Assembly: GCA_025465355.1 (NCBI GenBank)
Contig: JAODNN010000143.1
Coordinates: 1-60,271, forward strand
Reading direction: 5' to 3'
DNA length: 60,271 nt
DNA from: Blastococcus sp.
GTDB taxonomy: Bacteria > Actinomycetota > Actinomycetes > Mycobacteriales > Geodermatophilaceae
Part shown: positions 1-7,641 of the stretch, one piece after another
Layout of the letters: each line of letters begins with the position of its first letter
How positions within the stretch are numbered: the first letter of the stretch is position 1
Position numbers and translations under genes: made by a program
The notes under the pieces: model-generated
Databases searched by the model: none
What the model was told of the DNA's origin: nothing
Seen by the model: the letters and a program-made list of their open reading frames with translations, nothing else

Positions 1-1462
1 TCCAGTATCCAGAGGAATCCCAAAGGAGCCAAGAGCCTTCCGCGTCGCCCAATAGATAGTGAGGGCGGTCGGTTCTAAACGCCTTCGCGTTCCCATATAT
101 AGGGATTGACGCTGGTATACTGGGACTGGACGGGATAGTGGTGACACAGACACGCGTTGGGTCGATCGCATACCAGCTGTCGGGACTTCCCTGAGACCGC
201 CATGCAAGTGCTGCGCTGTGCGCCTCGTTCGTCGAGTGCGTTAGGGATCCCAGCAGGGCTGAGACTGCGATAAGAACAGCGAAAACATTCATCAGAAGCG
301 GTTCAGGCCCCGTCAACCACTGCCACAGGCTAAGCAAGCCCACGCCCGCTGCGACAAAGCCTATCCAGTAGATCATCGTTGAGACGCCGGCTATCGCCTC
401 CTCCCTAGTCGAAAACGACGCCGAACGGTACGGAATATTTAGCGCATCCAGGTAGATGGCGTACGTATACCATCCGACCATTGGAGTTAGGGCGGCGGCA
501 CCCCCAATGACGATAGGTAGCACCCATGGGAGGAAACGGCCAGCGCGCCACCTTCGCATCTGGAAGGTAAGACCCAAGACGGCCAGCAGAATGCCGATAT
601 CGAAGGCGGTGATTGTGGCTTGACGTCGATTTTCGAGCGCAGGATGTATCAAGCCAGCAGCCAGCAGGCCAGCACCGAGAGAAGTACCCAAAAGGATCGT
701 CAAGTGCTTGCTAACCGCCGGCGCGCCCCGCGACCGCAGTTGTACGAAAATGATAACGACGACCATGAGATCGATCGCTAGTGCGACGATTAGTGCCCAC
801 CCTAGCCCGAAAACCGCCAATAGGACGGTCGCGAGAAGCACGAGCCCCCAGCCTACAAGCACGCCACCCGGAAGACGGCCCGCGCCTCGACTCCCTGCGC
901 GGGGAGTTTTGTTCGGATTGTCAATCTGCTCAAGGATCCAAGTATCACCTGCCGCCGAAAATGCTTCACCGCGCGCCTCGTGCAGCGCCCTCCTATTGCG
1001 GTTCGCTTCAGCCTCAGACTGGCCCGTCACGATGGTACTGGTCCCTAGCACGGGCGACGCCAATATGCGTCGGAGCAACTTCTTTGCAAACGAACTGGCG
1101 TTCGGATCGCCTACGCCAGGTATTTGTGCAAACGCCCGGCGAACGGGGCCAACCGCTTTCTTCTGGCGAAGGACGTGCCACGTCCCATAAGGATCGGGCC
1201 ACTGTGCCGCTGGGTCGACGGCCAACAGTCGATAAGGTATGCCGGCGGCCTGCAGTTGGCTGGCAACCTGGCGCTGTTGGTTTTGGGCGGCATAGCGCGA
1301 AGAGTCTCGCGCGATTGCTGCAGCAATCACCTTGTAGCGCGGAGGGACCGAGAATCGATGAGAGCCGAGTTCTGTGACGTTCAGGCCTTTTGTGCCCAGC
1401 ACGCTCAATGCGTCGCTAAAGCGGCCTTGCGGAACTGCGACGAATAGGCGGACAACGACCAT
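1..1462 (-). CDS. Partial multi-pass membrane protein, runs off the left edge
   Basis: An uninterrupted frame of 487 codons runs from an ATG at 1462 to the window edge, so the C-terminus is missing. The start has a strong ribosome site (GGAGGA, five bases upstream). The first 190 residues look soluble and are rich in A, Q and R. Six or seven hydrophobic segments follow at about residues 200-222, 223-241, 253-272, 285-301, 309-335, 356-382 and 388-407, then a further hydrophilic part of about 80 residues that may be extracytoplasmic. I do not recognise the family. GC content and codon choice (many A/T-ending codons such as ATA, CTA and AAT) differ sharply from the core genes to the right, which suggests acquired DNA. 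Function unknown; that it is a real gene is well supported by the length of the open frame. Confidence 0.8.
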   Translation of the reverse strand, partial: MVVVRLFVAVPQGRFSDALSVLGTKGLNVTELGSHRFSVPPRYKVIAAAIARDSSRYAAQNQQRQVASQLQAAGIPYRLLAVDPAAQWPDPYGTWHVLRQKKAVGPVRRAFAQIPGVGDPNASSFAKKLLRRILASPVLGTSTIVTGQSEAEANRNRRALHEARGEAFSAAGDTWILEQIDNPNKTPRAGSRGAGRLPGGVLVGWGLVLLATVLLAVFGLGWALIVALAIDLMVVVIIFVQLRSRGAPAVSKHLTILLGTSLGAGLLAAGLIHPALENRRQATITAFDIGILLAVLGLTFQMRRWRAGRFLPWVLPIVIGGAAALTPMVGWYTYAIYLDALNIPYRSASFSTREEAIAGVSTMIYWIGFVAAGVGLLSLWQWLTGPEPLLMNVFAVLIAVSALLGSLTHSTNEAHSAALAWRSQGSPDSWYAIDPTRVCVTTIPSSPSIPASIPIYGNAKAFRTDRPHYLLGDAEGSWLLWDSSGYW

Positions 1463-2138
1463 GAGTCCTCCGTATTATCCGAGCGACTGTGAGCCATGTA
1501 GCACGAACGGGGCGGTTTCTCGCTGGAGCGCCCCTTAAGGGTGCCAGTCTATGTGCGGGACGAGAAGCGTTCGGCACGCCGGTTGTGAAGCCCTATCAGT
1601 GCCATTGGACCAGAATCGACCACGGCTAGGGTCGCGACCAGGAGGGAACGGGGTCCCTTGAGTCGTTGTGGCGGGCCCCGCTCAGACTATTATCAGAAGG
1701 TCCCGCAAAGCGCCCGATGCAAACCCACCATGGGGCCCGCGGCTCGGTCCGGCCGCGCCGAACGTGTGGCAGAGGGAGCCGACCGTAGGGCTTCTCGCGG
1801 TCGAAGGCGGGCTTTACATAAGCGACCGCGCCGGTCAACAGCGTCACCCGGAGCAGCGCAGGCTGACCACCAGAGACCCAGACGGCCGCACCCTCGAACG
1901 GCATGACGTGCCCCTAAAGCGGCCTTCAGGGCGCATATGGCCGAACGCGGCAGTAGGCAGCGGCATCACGCCGGGGCCGGCAGGGTCGCCTCACTTGGGG
2001 TCATCTGACGTCGGGCCACCCCGAACGTGTGACGGCGCATGCGGCCCAGCTCGCCGCGAGATTCATGTCGGTGGCACCCTGTAGACACGTGGGTGTGGAC
2101 GTCCTTGTGGATGGACGTGTGGATGAAGGAGGGGGACT
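1463..2138. other. Stretch with no supported gene
   Basis: Several short overlapping frames exist on both strands, but none has a convincing ribosome site, conserved motif or plausible amino-acid composition. The right end carries 12-base repeats just before the next gene. This may be decayed mobile DNA between the left membrane-protein gene and the small gene at 2139. Confidence 0.5.
2094..2129. repeat. Three imperfect 12-base tandem repeats before a start codon
   Basis: Three consecutive units, TGTGGACGTCCT, TGTGGATGGACG and TGTGGATGAAGG, sit directly upstream of the gene at 2139. The last unit contributes AAGG to that gene's ribosome site. They could be a regulator site or simple slippage repeats. 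Confidence 0.6.
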
Positions 2139-2351
2139 ATGTCGATCGCAGAGAGCAGCGCGTCTGTCGAAGTCAGTGAACTCACCCCTGAGGAAGCCGC
2201 CGCGGTCTTCGACCGAATCGTCCGCAGCGCTCTCAACCTGAGCGGCGAACAGTTCCTCGCGGATCTCGATGCCGGCATGTTCGACGACGTCGAGCCCGAT
2301 GCCCACCCTGGGCTGCTCGACGTGCTCATGGCGCTGCCTCTCGTGCGCTGA
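2139..2351 (+). CDS. Small conserved-type hypothetical protein, 70 aa
   Basis: A 70-residue acidic protein with an excellent ribosome site (AAGGAGGGGG) in front of the ATG. Its pattern (ELTPEEAAAVFDRIVR, then SGEQFLADLDAG, then DDVEPDAHPGLLDVLMALP) resembles a small family that I recall from actinobacteria, in which a TPEE-(A)-FDRI start is followed by an SGEEFL segment. No catalytic residues are evident. It is followed after six bases by the remains of a second gene in the same direction, so the two probably formed an operon. Function unknown. Confidence 0.7.
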   Translation: MSIAESSASVEVSELTPEEAAAVFDRIVRSALNLSGEQFLADLDAGMFDDVEPDAHPGLLDVLMALPLVR

Positions 2352-2357
2352 TCGGTC

Positions 2358-2920
2358 GTGCCAGGAGCGACGCCGTATCAAGCTGTCGAAGCCTTCCTGG
2401 CACCCATCGAGCGAGTTTTGGCCTGCCGGGCACCGGCAAGGTGGTCGTCTCACCCCGCGGCCGGGCGGACACGAGCAAAACCCACTCCTGGAGCCTGAAC
2501 GCGGGCCAGGGCATCGTGTTGCGCGGCCAGGCCGCCGGCAGCCGGTTCCTGGCGTCCATGCACTACCGGAGCATTCCGACCGACCCGGAGAAGTACGACA
2601 TCCAGCAGGGGCGCTGGCGGGTCACCACCTTGGCCTACCTATACGAGTTCAGGACTCCGGACAACGCGAAGCTTTGGGCGATGCACTGCATTCGGCCGGC
2701 AAGAGCCACGCCACCTTCCCGCACCTCCACCTGTACACCGTCCTCCCCGACGGTCACTTCCCCACGCCGCGACAGACGCTCGAGTCAGCGGTGCAGTGGT
2801 GCAGTGGTGGCGGAGTTGCAGAACACCCAGTGGCGCACCGTGCTCGCCGAGTCGGAGGGCGTCCACCAGCTGTACCGATCCTGGTCCGACGATGCGCCAC
2901 CGTCGACAACTGGCGGGTGA
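2358..2920 (+). pseudogene. Frameshifted hypothetical gene, partner of the 70-aa gene
   Basis: Coding sense moves between frames. It starts at a GTG at 2358 in one frame (PGATPYQAVEAFLAPIERVL), continues from about 2430 in another (VVVSPRGRADTSKTHSWSLN, through YLYEFRTPDNAKLWAMH), changes again near 2690 (SHATFPHLHLYTVLPDGHF), and returns near 2810 (VVAELQNTQWRTVLAESEGV). Each piece reads like ordinary protein and they line up in order, so this is one gene of about 180 residues with roughly three frameshifts. The HPHLH-type segment suggests a known small actinobacterial family, but I cannot name it. Decay is the simple reading; clustered sequencing errors are the alternative. Confidence 0.6.
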
Positions 2921-3285
2921 CGTCGGGCCCTACCGCGTCGAGGTTTGACCCGGAGGGGGAGCCGAGGGCCCACCCGGCTTCCCCATAACCAGCCGACCTC
3001 CGACTGCGCAGCGCCGGGGGAAGGGTGGGCCGAAGGCTCATCCCGCAGGGACGCGCAGCGCCCTTCCGGCGGCCGGCGCAGTCGGAGAGACTTCGCGGGC
3101 GTGGGGCGGCTGCTGCCTTTGGGCGCAGCTTCCCAGGGGACAGCTGCGACGACGCCCAGTCCGCAGAAAGTCCGCAAAATGGCCGGAAACAGCCAACGGC
3201 ACCCGACCCTCGTCAACTATAAAAGCGCTGGTCAGAACGATTTTCAGCGACAGCCCACTCTGTCAAACCACCCCTCGGTCGATTT
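2921..3285. other. Stretch with no supported gene
   Basis: No frame here looks coding. The right part (about 3160-3285) is richer in A and T than its surroundings and leads straight into the tmRNA-like fragment, as expected for the inner border of an integrated element. No integrase gene is visible. Confidence 0.5.
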
Positions 3286-3328
3286 TGCAAGGCGGGGGTT
3301 AGGGGTTCGATTCCCCTCGTCTCCACCG
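3286..3328 (+). other. tmRNA 3'-end-like fragment, probable att site scar
   Basis: GGGGTTCGATTCCCC (3302-3316) forms a T-arm with a canonical TTCGATT loop and a perfect stem, followed by TCGTCTCCACC, which is the typical 3' acceptor end of bacterial tmRNA. No tag-peptide reading frame, pseudoknot region or 5' acceptor half is present upstream, so this is only the 3' end. Integrases that use ssrA regenerate this end on the far side of the inserted element. The intact gene would then lie to the left of the window. A tRNA 3' end is the alternative. Confidence 0.55.
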
Positions 3329-3334
3329 CACCCC

Positions 3335-3372
3335 GTAGCCCCCGCAGGGCCTGGTAGCTCCCGCAGGGCCTT
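3335..3372. repeat. Two 19-base imperfect direct repeats
   Basis: GTAGCCCCCGCAGGGCCTG is followed immediately by GTAGCTCCCGCAGGGCCTT, directly beside the att-like fragment and downstream of the leftward amidase gene. The two copies differ at two positions. It may be an arm-type or terminator-related sequence; the role is unknown. Confidence 0.6.
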
Positions 3373-3390
3373 CCGCCCGCACCCGTCGGT

Positions 3391-4776
3391 TCAGGGGACC
3401 GTCACGTAAGCCGTCGCCGACATCCGGCGGTTTCCCGCCACGTCGACGCTGACCACGCGGTATTCGTAGGCGGTCCCCCGGCGGAGGCCCGAGAGCACCA
3501 CCCGGTGCGCCTCGACGAGCCGGAGGTCCAGCGGCGTCGTCGTGACGCCGGCCGGCGTCGCCTTCCGCCAGTACTGCACCTGCGAGTCCGAGCGGTCCTT
3601 GGCTGTCGTCCAGGTCAGCGTCGCCGTGGTGCCGCTGGGGACGGTGCGGATGGAGGAGATCACCGGCGGCGTGGTGTCCTCCACGAGCGTGCCCGCCATC
3701 CGGGCGGCGACGCGCTGCCGGATGGTCGGCAGGAGGGCGTAGGTGATCCCGCCCGGGCAGTCGGTTGCCGCGAAGTCACGGTGGCCAGGGATGTTCGGCC
3801 CGGTCCACGTGCTGCCGCTGGCGGGGTTCGTGTAGGTACCCGAGCCGGTCGGACCGATCCCGGTTCGGGCGGCCAGGGCGGCGAGCAGCTGCTCCAGACC
3901 CCGCTGGGCTCCCGCCGTGGGACGGCGATCGGTCAGCGTTCCCAGCAGGGAGATGCCGACGTTGCCCGAGTTCCAGCCGGCGACATGAGCTCCGACGACC
4001 GCGCGGCCGGCGTCGTCGAACGCCATGGGCGTTCCCGCGTCCGCGTCGGTGTGCCGCCCCTCGTAGACGTGCCCTGCCTCGTCCACCAGGAACTGGTACC
4101 CGATGTCGCCCCAGCCGCGGTCGATCGCGTGGTACCGGTAGATCGCGCGCACGGTGGCCGCAGGGTCCGGGTCGCCGTTGGTGGTGGCCGTGTGGTGCAC
4201 GGTCAGCTTCTGCGCCGGGAAGTACTCCGCCGGCCAGATCTCGTTCCCCCCGGCGTCGAAGCGGAGGCTCTCGTCGGCGCCCCACTGGGCCCGCGACACG
4301 TACACGGGGGACGACGTCGCCGTTGCGGTGGTGGACGTCGCGGCCGGTGCCGCGGTCGCGGTGGTCCTCGGGCCGTCGGTGGTGTTGATGGCCACCGTGC
4401 GTGCGTTCCTGGTGCCACCGGGCACGCGCACCTGATAGGCATCGGCGTGGTGCGCGGGCACGAGGGCGGACCCGAACTTTCCGGGCTCCTCCACGCCGTC
4501 CTCGCCCATGGCCTCCCAGGAGCTCCACGAGCCGCCGTGGCGGAAGCGGACCTGCGCGTCGCCGTGAGCGCCGACCCAGGTCACCGCGACGAAATCCGCC
4601 GGGAAGGTGGAGGTGACCGCGAGCGCGCTCGCGGGTACGGCCGAGGCCAGTGTCCGAGGCATCCCCGCTCGCCGCGGTGCTGCCGCGGGTGCGGCCGAAG
4701 CCGTGACGACCGTGGCGCCGAGGAGCAGGACTGCAACGGCGAACGCGGTCGTCCCTGACCGGCGGAGGGATGGCAC
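3391..4776 (-). CDS. Secreted N-acetylmuramoyl-L-alanine amidase / PGRP-type with C-terminal FN3-like domain
   Basis: With the GTG at 4776 the protein is 461 residues and begins with a clear signal peptide (basic PSLRRSG, then hydrophobic AFAVAVLLLGATVV, then an AxA-like cleavage region). A central amidase_2/peptidoglycan-recognition fold is recognisable from YVSRAQWGADES, LTVHHTAT (zinc-ligand His), YRYHAIDRGWGDIGYQFLVD, NVGISLLG and IPGHRDFAATDCPG. The last 90 residues (TPPVISSIRTVPSGTTATLTW to YEYRVVSVDVAGN) are fibronectin type III-like. It should cut the stem peptide from muramic acid outside the cell. A longer frame extends to 4932, but that would bury the signal peptide. It is divergent from the cyclophilin gene. 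Confidence 0.85.
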   Translation of the reverse strand: MPSLRRSGTTAFAVAVLLLGATVVTASAAPAAAPRRAGMPRTLASAVPASALAVTSTFPADFVAVTWVGAHGDAQVRFRHGGSWSSWEAMGEDGVEEPGKFGSALVPAHHADAYQVRVPGGTRNARTVAINTTDGPRTTATAAPAATSTTATATSSPVYVSRAQWGADESLRFDAGGNEIWPAEYFPAQKLTVHHTATTNGDPDPAATVRAIYRYHAIDRGWGDIGYQFLVDEAGHVYEGRHTDADAGTPMAFDDAGRAVVGAHVAGWNSGNVGISLLGTLTDRRPTAGAQRGLEQLLAALAARTGIGPTGSGTYTNPASGSTWTGPNIPGHRDFAATDCPGGITYALLPTIRQRVAARMAGTLVEDTTPPVISSIRTVPSGTTATLTWTTAKDRSDSQVQYWRKATPAGVTTTPLDLRLVEAHRVVLSGLRRGTAYEYRVVSVDVAGNRRMSATAYVTVP

Positions 4777-4952
4777 GGGCAGACCGTAGAAGCCCCGCTC
4801 GCGAAACAACAGGGAGTGCGCAACGAGCGATCCGGAAGGGGATCGTTTCGGACGCCGAAGCCATCTCCCTGCGCACGTTCCGCGGCCTCGACTCCGGCCG
4901 GCCGGCCGGGCGGCCCCGGGTCGGTGTCGCATCAGCGTGGAACACTGGGCCC

Positions 4953-5486
4953 GTGACTGAATCGACTCCCGCCCGGCGTGCCGTGCTGCACACCAACCAG
5001 GGCGACATCACCGTCGACCTCTTCCCTGACCAGGCTCCGAAGACGGTCGCCAACTTCGCGGACCTGGCCGAGGGCCGCCGCGAGTGGACGCACCCGGCGA
5101 CCCGTGAGAAGACCACCGACCCGCTCTACAACGGGACGATCTTCCACCGGATCATCGACGGCTTCATGATCCAGGGGGGCGACCCGCTCGGTCAGGGATT
5201 CGGTGGCCCCGGCTACCAGTTCGGCGACGAGTTCCACCCCGACCTGGCCTTCGACCGCCCGTACCTGCTCGCCATGGCCAACGCGGGCCCGGGCACCAAC
5301 GGCTCCCAGTTCTTCATCACCGTCGGCCCGACCCCCCACCTCAACCGCAAGCACACGATCTTCGGTGAGGTGGTCGACCAGCCGTCCCGCGACGTCGTCG
5401 AGCGGATCGCCAAGGTCGCGACCGGCCGCAACGACAAGCCGGTCGATGACGTCGTCATCGAGTCCGTCGAGGTGCACCGCAGCTGA
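4953..5486 (+). CDS. ppiA: Peptidyl-prolyl cis-trans isomerase, cyclophilin type
   Basis: A 177-residue cyclophilin. Hallmarks are TNQGDITVDLFPDQAPKTV, the catalytic FHRIIDGFMIQGGD (the arginine of FHR), AMANAGPGTNGSQFFIT and HTIFGEVV. It catalyses prolyl isomerisation in the cytosol, since there is no signal peptide. Start taken as the GTG at 4953; an earlier frame reaches 4770 but has no cyclophilin sequence. Upstream of the GTG there is no strong ribosome site, so a leaderless transcript is possible. The gene corresponds in position to Rv0009 of M. tuberculosis and overlaps the rhomboid gene that follows. Confidence 0.93.
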   Translation: MTESTPARRAVLHTNQGDITVDLFPDQAPKTVANFADLAEGRREWTHPATREKTTDPLYNGTIFHRIIDGFMIQGGDPLGQGFGGPGYQFGDEFHPDLAFDRPYLLAMANAGPGTNGSQFFITVGPTPHLNRKHTIFGEVVDQPSRDVVERIAKVATGRNDKPVDDVVIESVEVHRS

Positions 5487-6352
5487 CCGAGCCCCAGCCG
5501 GCGCCCCCCACCACCGCCTGCTATCGGCACCCCGACCGGCCGACCGGCATCGCCTGTGTGCGGTGTGAGCGGCCTATCTGCGCGGAGTGCATGATCCCGG
5601 CCTCGGTCGGGTTCCAATGCCCTGAGTGCGTCCGGGGAGGGAACGCCTCCGTGCGCCCCGCCCGGCGCACCGGTGGGCTGCAGGCGGCGGGGCGCCGGTG
5701 GGGTGCGGTCACCCTCACCCTGATCGCGATCAACGTCGCGATGTTCCTCGTGACGGCGGTGTCGGCCGGCCTGAACGGGGCCTCCCCGCTCGACAACTCG
5801 CTGTCGCCGGTCTTCGGGGAACTGGCCCAGGTGCCCTTTCTGGTCGACTTCGGGCAGTGGTGGCGGCTGATCACGGCCGCGTTCCTGCACATCGGGCCCG
5901 TGCACCTGGCGCTGAACATGCTCGCGCTGCTGGTGTTCGGCTCCGAGCTCGAACGGCTGCTGGGCCGCTGGCGATTCCTCACGCTCTACCTCGTCTCGAT
6001 CCTCGGCGGCGCCACCGCGATCCAGCTGTTCGGCGCCCCTGATCAGGCGGTCGCGGGAGCCTCCACCGCCATCTACGGCCTGCTCGGCGGCCTCGGCGTG
6101 GTCATGGTGGCTCGCCGGCAGGACCTCCGCGGCCTGCTCACCCTGCTGGCGATCAACCTGTTCATCAGCTTCCTGCCCGGTGTCTCGCTGATCGGCCACC
6201 TCGGCGGTCTCGTCGCCGGCGCGCTGACTGCGGCCGTCATGGTGGCCACCCCGCGACGGCCGGTGGCACAGGCGGTCGGCGTGGGCGTGCTCGCCGTCGT
6301 CCTCGTGGTGCTGGCGTTGACCGCCTCCACCCTCACCGGGTCGGGCTTCTAG
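5483..6352 (+). CDS. Rhomboid family intramembrane serine protease with N-terminal zinc finger
   Basis: About 289 residues. The N-terminus carries a B-box-like zinc finger, CYRHPDRPTGIACVRC, then CAEC and CPEC. The membrane part has the rhomboid signatures WWRLITAAFLHIGPVHLALN, the catalytic serine in GASTAIYGLLGG and the partner histidine in LIGHLGGL, with about six or seven membrane segments. The only in-frame ATG/GTG candidate (GTG at 5558) would cut the zinc finger in two. The CTG at 5483, overlapping the upstream TGA and eight bases after GAGGTG, keeps it whole, so CTG is the preferred start. Tightly coupled to the cyclophilin gene; converges on and overlaps the PH-domain gene by four bases. 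Confidence 0.87.
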   Translation: MTEPQPAPPTTACYRHPDRPTGIACVRCERPICAECMIPASVGFQCPECVRGGNASVRPARRTGGLQAAGRRWGAVTLTLIAINVAMFLVTAVSAGLNGASPLDNSLSPVFGELAQVPFLVDFGQWWRLITAAFLHIGPVHLALNMLALLVFGSELERLLGRWRFLTLYLVSILGGATAIQLFGAPDQAVAGASTAIYGLLGGLGVVMVARRQDLRGLLTLLAINLFISFLPGVSLIGHLGGLVAGALTAAVMVATPRRPVAQAVGVGVLAVVLVVLALTASTLTGSGF

Positions 6353-6774
6353 CCCTTCCTGCCTCGAGTCGGGTCCAGGGCGCGCAGCGTCCGGGCCACC
6401 TCGTCCGGGTCGGTCCCCAGATCGCGGCGCCCCAGCAGCACCAGGACGCCTTCGTCGTCCGGTCCGTTGGCCGTGTCCAGCTCCAGCACCCGACTCCGGA
6501 GGCCGAGCCGGCGGGTCGCGCGGACGCCCACCCGCAGCCCCGGCCACGCCAGGTGCCGCCGGCCGGCGAGGATGCGTACCTCGACGCCGTCCGGGCCGGC
6601 CGACAGGCGAGGACGGCTCAGCAGGTCACGGGCGGCCACGACGAGGACGAGCAGCGCGGCGGCGCCCGTGAGGATCCGGCCGGGCGCGTCGGCGACGACG
6701 ACAGTGGCGATCACCATCCCCAGCCCGACGGCTGCCCATGCGATCGTCTCCGCCGGACGGGGTGACCACTGCAC
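6349..6774 (-). CDS. PH domain-containing membrane protein
   Basis: About 141 residues with two adjacent hydrophobic segments near the N-terminus (IAWAAVGLGMVIATVVV and LTGAAALLVLVVAA), followed by a small bacterial pleckstrin-homology-like domain (RLSAGPDGVEVRILAGRRHLAW to RSRVLELDT). Start set at the GTG at 6774 because GGGAGG lies eight bases upstream; the GTG at 6780 is too close to that site. It corresponds to Rv0010c in position and type. Exact function unknown. Confidence 0.8.
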   Translation of the reverse strand: MQWSPRPAETIAWAAVGLGMVIATVVVADAPGRILTGAAALLVLVVAARDLLSRPRLSAGPDGVEVRILAGRRHLAWPGLRVGVRATRRLGLRSRVLELDTANGPDDEGVLVLLGRRDLGTDPDEVARTLRALDPTRGRKG

Positions 6775-7158
6775 GTCCACAGCCTCCCACCGGCGATGTG
6801 ACGGAACGGGACCGGTCGCCGGGTGAGGGAACTACTGCGGTCCGTGACCGGCGCGCGTGTGAACCGCAGGTCAAGTGGGTAGAAGGTGCCGGAGCCCGTG
6901 TCGACTCACGGCCTCGTCCGCTGACCCCATGTCGACGTGTCCACAGCGCAGTACACAACTGGGGACAGACTCACACGGCTGTAGTTACTGCCGTGGCGTC
7001 GTCGTCACACGCGTCTCATGCTCGGCATCTGCGCAGGTCAGCGGGGTGCGGCCCCGTTCGGTCTCTCCACACTCGGTGGACAACCCTGGGGGTGGAGCGC
7101 CATGTCGACCTGTGGACGAAGCTCTTGTCTGTGCACAGCGTGGATTCCGTCGACGACA
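6775..7158. other. Intergenic stretch of about 380 bases
   Basis: No coding frame is convincing. It lies between the divergently oriented ends of the PH-protein promoter side and the crgA terminator. It contains three TCCACA/TGTGGA hexamers (6776, 6940, 7111), the core of DnaA boxes, but without the ordered array expected of an origin. Confidence 0.5.
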
Positions 7159-7191
7159 GAGGCCCCCGCCCCGTCAGGGGGCGAGGGCCTC
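7159..7191 (-). terminator. Hairpin terminator downstream of crgA
   Basis: GAGGCCCCCGCCCC and GGGGGCGAGGGCCTC form a near-perfect stem of about 14 pairs around the loop GTCA, 28 bases after the crgA stop. There is no strong T-tract, which is usual in GC-rich actinobacteria. Confidence 0.7.
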
Positions 7192-7218
7192 GGTGAGAGC
7201 GGGGGTGGAGCGGGCGGG

Positions 7219-7491
7219 TCAGCGCCAGCGCATCGACATGACCAGGCCGGCGACCATCGCGCCGAAACCGATGGCGAAGTTCCACGCCGACAGCGACACC
7301 ATGAGCGGGATCCGGTCACCGGCGACGTAGTAGACGACGATCCACAGCAGCCCGATCACCATCAGGGCGACCATCAGCGGCGCGTACCACCGGGGGCTGG
7401 GCCGGGCGGCGCGCGCCTGCGCGGCCTGGGACCGCAGCACACCCTCGGGCGGGGTGTACACCGACTTCTTGCGCACCTTGGACTTGGGCAA
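7219..7491 (-). CDS. crgA: Cell division protein CrgA
   Basis: 90 residues, the usual CrgA size. The basic N-terminus (PKSKVRKKSVYTPP) is followed by two membrane segments, WYAPLMVALMVIGLLWIVVYY and WNFAIGFGAMVAGLVMS, joined by a short loop with the family pattern RIPLMVSLSAWN. CrgA is an actinobacterial septum protein that interacts with FtsZ, FtsQ and penicillin-binding proteins. Its place between the PH-domain protein and the DUF881 protein is the conserved position of Rv0011c. A hairpin terminator follows. Confidence 0.95.
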   Translation of the reverse strand: MPKSKVRKKSVYTPPEGVLRSQAAQARAARPSPRWYAPLMVALMVIGLLWIVVYYVAGDRIPLMVSLSAWNFAIGFGAMVAGLVMSMRWR

Positions 7492-7641
7492 CCTGCGTTC
7501 TCCCTCCGGGGGGCCGGGCTGTCGCCTCCGGCCGGAACGCGTACCAGCCTAAGCTGCCGGGTGAGGACGGGGGCGTCCTACCGCGCAGAGCCTCGCGCGC
7601 GCCCCGTGTCGCCGTCGCCCGGATGCCCGAGGAGGTGTGCC

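Noticed and set aside
1658-2084. Rightward frames of 82 and 138 codons
   Set aside because: They overlap one another, lack ribosome sites and have composition typical of unselected GC-rich frames.
6775-7158. Possible DnaA-box cluster (three TCCACA/TGTGGA hexamers)
   Set aside because: Only three hexamers without full nine-base boxes, AT-rich unwinding element or dnaA/dnaN neighbours; not an origin.
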